Part shown: positions 62,297 to 64,000 of the stretch, one piece after another
How positions within the stretch are numbered: position 1 is the stretch's first letter
Layout of the letters: each line of letters starts with the position of its first letter
Source: Rubrivivax sp. A210
GTDB taxonomy: Bacteria; Pseudomonadota; Gammaproteobacteria; Burkholderiales; Burkholderiaceae_C
Length of the DNA: 64,000 bases
Assembly (NCBI RefSeq): GCF_904426505.1
Contig: NZ_CAJGBN010000072.1
Coordinates: 62,001 to 126,000, forward strand
Reading direction: 5' to 3'
The notes under the pieces: model-generated
Database searches by the model: none
What the model was told of the DNA's origin: nothing
What the model saw: only the letters and a program-made list of their open reading frames with translations
Made by a program: the position numbers and the translations under genes

Positions 62297-64000
62297 ATGA
62301 GTGATCAAGAAAGACGGGACTTCCTGCGGCTGTGGGCCTTTGCCGCAGGGCTGGTTGCGCTGCCGGGATGCGGCGGCGGTGGTGGCGACGATGCCGCGCC
62401 CGAGCCCAGCACGCCTGTCGCTCCCGGGGTGCCAACCCCGCCCGCCGCCGAGCCGCCCCCGCCGCCGCCGCCTCCCCCGCCGCCGCCGCCGCCGCCGCCG
62501 CCTTCTCCTCCCCCGCCCCCGCCTGCCGTGTCCTCGGGCAGCACCCGGCAGTTCACGCTGACTTCCACCTCAAGCGGTGTGATTCCCTTCGCGGTGGGCT
62601 TTGCCTTCAAGCAAGGCGATGTTCCGGCCGGGCAGTTTGCCGTCTGCGACTTCCCCGAGTCGCAGGTGACGGTCAAGAACACCTGGCCCGATGGCAGCGT
62701 CAAATTCGGCGTCGTCGCGGGCCGCGCCACCATGACCGCCGGCGTGCCGCTGGCGGTGAGCCTCACCCCCAGCGCCAGCGCTCCCACTGGCGCCGCGCTG
62801 ACGACGGCCGACCTGCGCGCCACCGGCGTGACGGCCGGCATTTCCTGCCTGCCCATAGGCGCTGTCACCTGGTCGGGCGCCGACTGGGACAGCCCCTTCC
62901 AGGCCTGGGCCAGCGGCCCGCAGATGTCGTCGTGGATCTACCGCAAGCCGGTGGGCAGCGACGCCCACCTGGTGGCCTGGCTCGAAGTGCGCCTGTGGTT
63001 GCACGGCGCCGTCGAGGTGCTGCCCTGGGTCGAGAACGGCTACCTGCGGGTGGCCGGCCCCAGCAGCAAGGCCGCCACTTATGCATTCAGCCTGGGCGGC
63101 ACGCAGCGCTTCAGCGCAAGCTTCGATCTGCCCTCGCATTCGCGCACGCCGCTGCTTGGCGGCACCGCGCTTTCGCATTGGCTGGGTGCCGATCCGGCCC
63201 TGAATGTGCGGCATGACGCCGGCTATTTGCAGTCCACCCGCCTGGTGCCCAAGTACGGCGCGACGGTCGCTGCCACGGCCACCGCGGTGGCTTCGCTGCC
63301 CGCCAGTTTTGCGCCGCTGCAACTGGGCAGCTTCACGCTGTCCATGAGCGATGGCGGCTATCAACCCAGCATCGGCCTGCTGCCCGAGTGGGATGTGCTG
63401 TACCTCACCACCCCCCGCACGGCGGTGGGCGTCTACGAGGGCGTCATCCGCAACGGCTACAGCGCCGGGCGCTGGGGCATCCACTACCGCCACGAAACCA
63501 CCAACCGGCCGCTGCGCTTTTCAACCAATCCCAATGCCAGCGTGGATTCGAGTTCGACCGGAGACAAGCCGCCGGCGGGCACGGGCACGACGGTGCCGCA
63601 CTGGGATATTCCGCACCATCCGTCCGTGGGCTACATGGCCTACCTGGTGTCCGGGCGCTGGTATCACATGGAAACGATCCAGTTCGCGGCCACTTTTAAT
63701 TACCTCGGGAATGTCGACGGCGGCGTTTCCTATGCGCGCAGAAACTTCTCTGACGGCATCCTGGCGCCGGAAACAGGCGCCAACAATGTGCGCGGTGCCG
63801 CGTGGGCATTGCGCACGCTGCTGCAGGCCCTCACGGCCACCCCCGACGACGACCTGCCGCTGCGCAATGAATTCATCGCCTCCACCGAGGCAAACATCAA
63901 CTTCAACTACAACAAGTACGTGGCGCAGCCGAACAATCCGTTCGGCTTCATCGAGCCGCCCGGCGACACCGCCTATGGCACGCCGACCGACGGCAAGGTG
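62297..64000 (+). CDS. Tat-signal lipoprotein with poly-Pro linker and RIFT-barrel-like domain, 3' end beyond the window
   Basis: The frame is open from the ATG at 62297 to the end of the window (568 codons visible). It begins with a Tat motif and lipobox (RRDFLRLWAFAAGLVALPGC, Cys about residue 25), then a Gly/Asp-rich start, a run of 23 Pro broken by one Ser (62453-62524) and a secreted domain with VIPFAVGFAFKQGDVPAGQF, VKNTWPDGSVKFGVVAG and LRLW-like VRLWLHGAVEVLPWVENGYL. The block resembles the N-terminal RIFT-barrel domain of YetA/PcRGLX-type proteins, which act on polysaccharides; that match is from memory and tentative. Position next to the exopolysaccharide genes fits a polymer-processing lipoprotein. 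The C-terminus is not seen. Confidence 0.7.
   Translation, partial: MSDQERRDFLRLWAFAAGLVALPGCGGGGGDDAAPEPSTPVAPGVPTPPAAEPPPPPPPPPPPPPPPPPSPPPPPPAVSSGSTRQFTLTSTSSGVIPFAVGFAFKQGDVPAGQFAVCDFPESQVTVKNTWPDGSVKFGVVAGRATMTAGVPLAVSLTPSASAPTGAALTTADLRATGVTAGISCLPIGAVTWSGADWDSPFQAWASGPQMSSWIYRKPVGSDAHLVAWLEVRLWLHGAVEVLPWVENGYLRVAGPSSKAATYAFSLGGTQRFSASFDLPSHSRTPLLGGTALSHWLGADPALNVRHDAGYLQSTRLVPKYGATVAATATAVASLPASFAPLQLGSFTLSMSDGGYQPSIGLLPEWDVLYLTTPRTAVGVYEGVIRNGYSAGRWGIHYRHETTNRPLRFSTNPNASVDSSSTGDKPPAGTGTTVPHWDIPHHPSVGYMAYLVSGRWYHMETIQFAATFNYLGNVDGGVSYARRNFSDGILAPETGANNVRGAAWALRTLLQALTATPDDDLPLRNEFIASTEANINFNYNKYVAQPNNPFGFIEPPGDTAYGTPTDGKV
62453..62524 (+). repeat. poly-proline codon run in the Tat lipoprotein
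   Basis: Twenty-four codons encode Pro with one Ser (17 Pro, Ser, 6 Pro) using CCG, CCC and CCT. It is a linker between the lipid anchor and the folded domain. The tract is prone to length change and to sequencing error. Confidence 0.85.

Noticed and set aside
62305..62868. Minus-strand frame with a poly-Gly run
   Set aside because: It is the complement of the poly-Pro tract of the Tat lipoprotein; the plus strand has a Tat signal, lipobox and continuous open frame.

Overview
The window is about 64 kb of GC-rich DNA (roughly 70% by eye) with dense, mostly head-to-tail genes. Gene content and family matches from memory point to a betaproteobacterium of the Burkholderiales, near the Rubrivivax/Roseateles/Leptothrix group: a full exosortase A (XrtA/PEP-CTERM) exopolysaccharide locus, a bactofilin/M23 peptidase pair, CusCBA-type metal efflux and an aromatic-acid degradation unit. 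No rRNA, tRNA, CRISPR array, IS element or phage gene was seen.

Layout. 1-2.8 kb: a small conserved gene, a membrane coiled-coil protein and a minus-strand group M23 peptidase > coiled-coil protein > bactofilin (cell envelope/shape). 2.9-8.4 kb: a c-di-GMP GGDEF/EAL sensor coupled to an AraC regulator, divergent from an EamA transporter. 8.5-15.1 kb: small Cys-containing secreted protein, then CusC-, CusB- (with HMBD and CusF-like domains) and CusA-like genes. 15.2-18.5 kb: FAD monooxygenase, DUF2783 protein and fumarylacetoacetase. 18.7-28.4 kb: UDP-sugar epimerase, serine protease, then on the minus strand glycosyltransferase > PrsK > PrsR > PrsT. 28.4-35.9 kb: an accessory island. 35.9-62.1 kb: a second PrsT, then the export/assembly operon (EpsE-like exporter, chain-length protein, BY-kinase, outer-membrane protein, ATPase, WecB, deacetylase, FemAB, glycosyltransferases, XrtA-EpsI fusion, nucleotide-sugar dehydrogenase, amidotransferases, O-ligase). 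62.3 kb to the end: a Tat lipoprotein that runs off the window.

The most interesting part is the island at 28.9-35.9 kb. On the minus strand it holds a four-gene unit: a Tat-signal PGYWK protein, a PqqD-like RRE protein, an HprK-related kinase and a PF14907 nucleotidyltransferase. On the plus strand it holds a PEP-CTERM protein, an asparagine-synthetase-like protein without the N-terminal Cys and, 129 bp after it, a 50-residue ORF at 35735-35887. That ORF looks like a lasso-type RiPP precursor: leader motif W18-P21-L23, then a Gly/Pro/Asp core ending in Ser50. Together they resemble a lasso-peptide pathway with tail phosphorylation/nucleotidyl transfer, embedded in an exopolysaccharide/exosortase locus and lacking a recognisable B2 leader protease.

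Regulation. PrsK/PrsR is a sigma-54 two-component pair. A strong -24/-12 element lies before the PEP-CTERM gene (32388-32404), with a near-palindrome 62 bp upstream. A second sigma-54-like element (39083-39099) lies before the export operon. This suggests that one regulator controls both the exopolysaccharide and the sorted protein. All functional calls rest on reading motifs and recalled family features; no searches were run.
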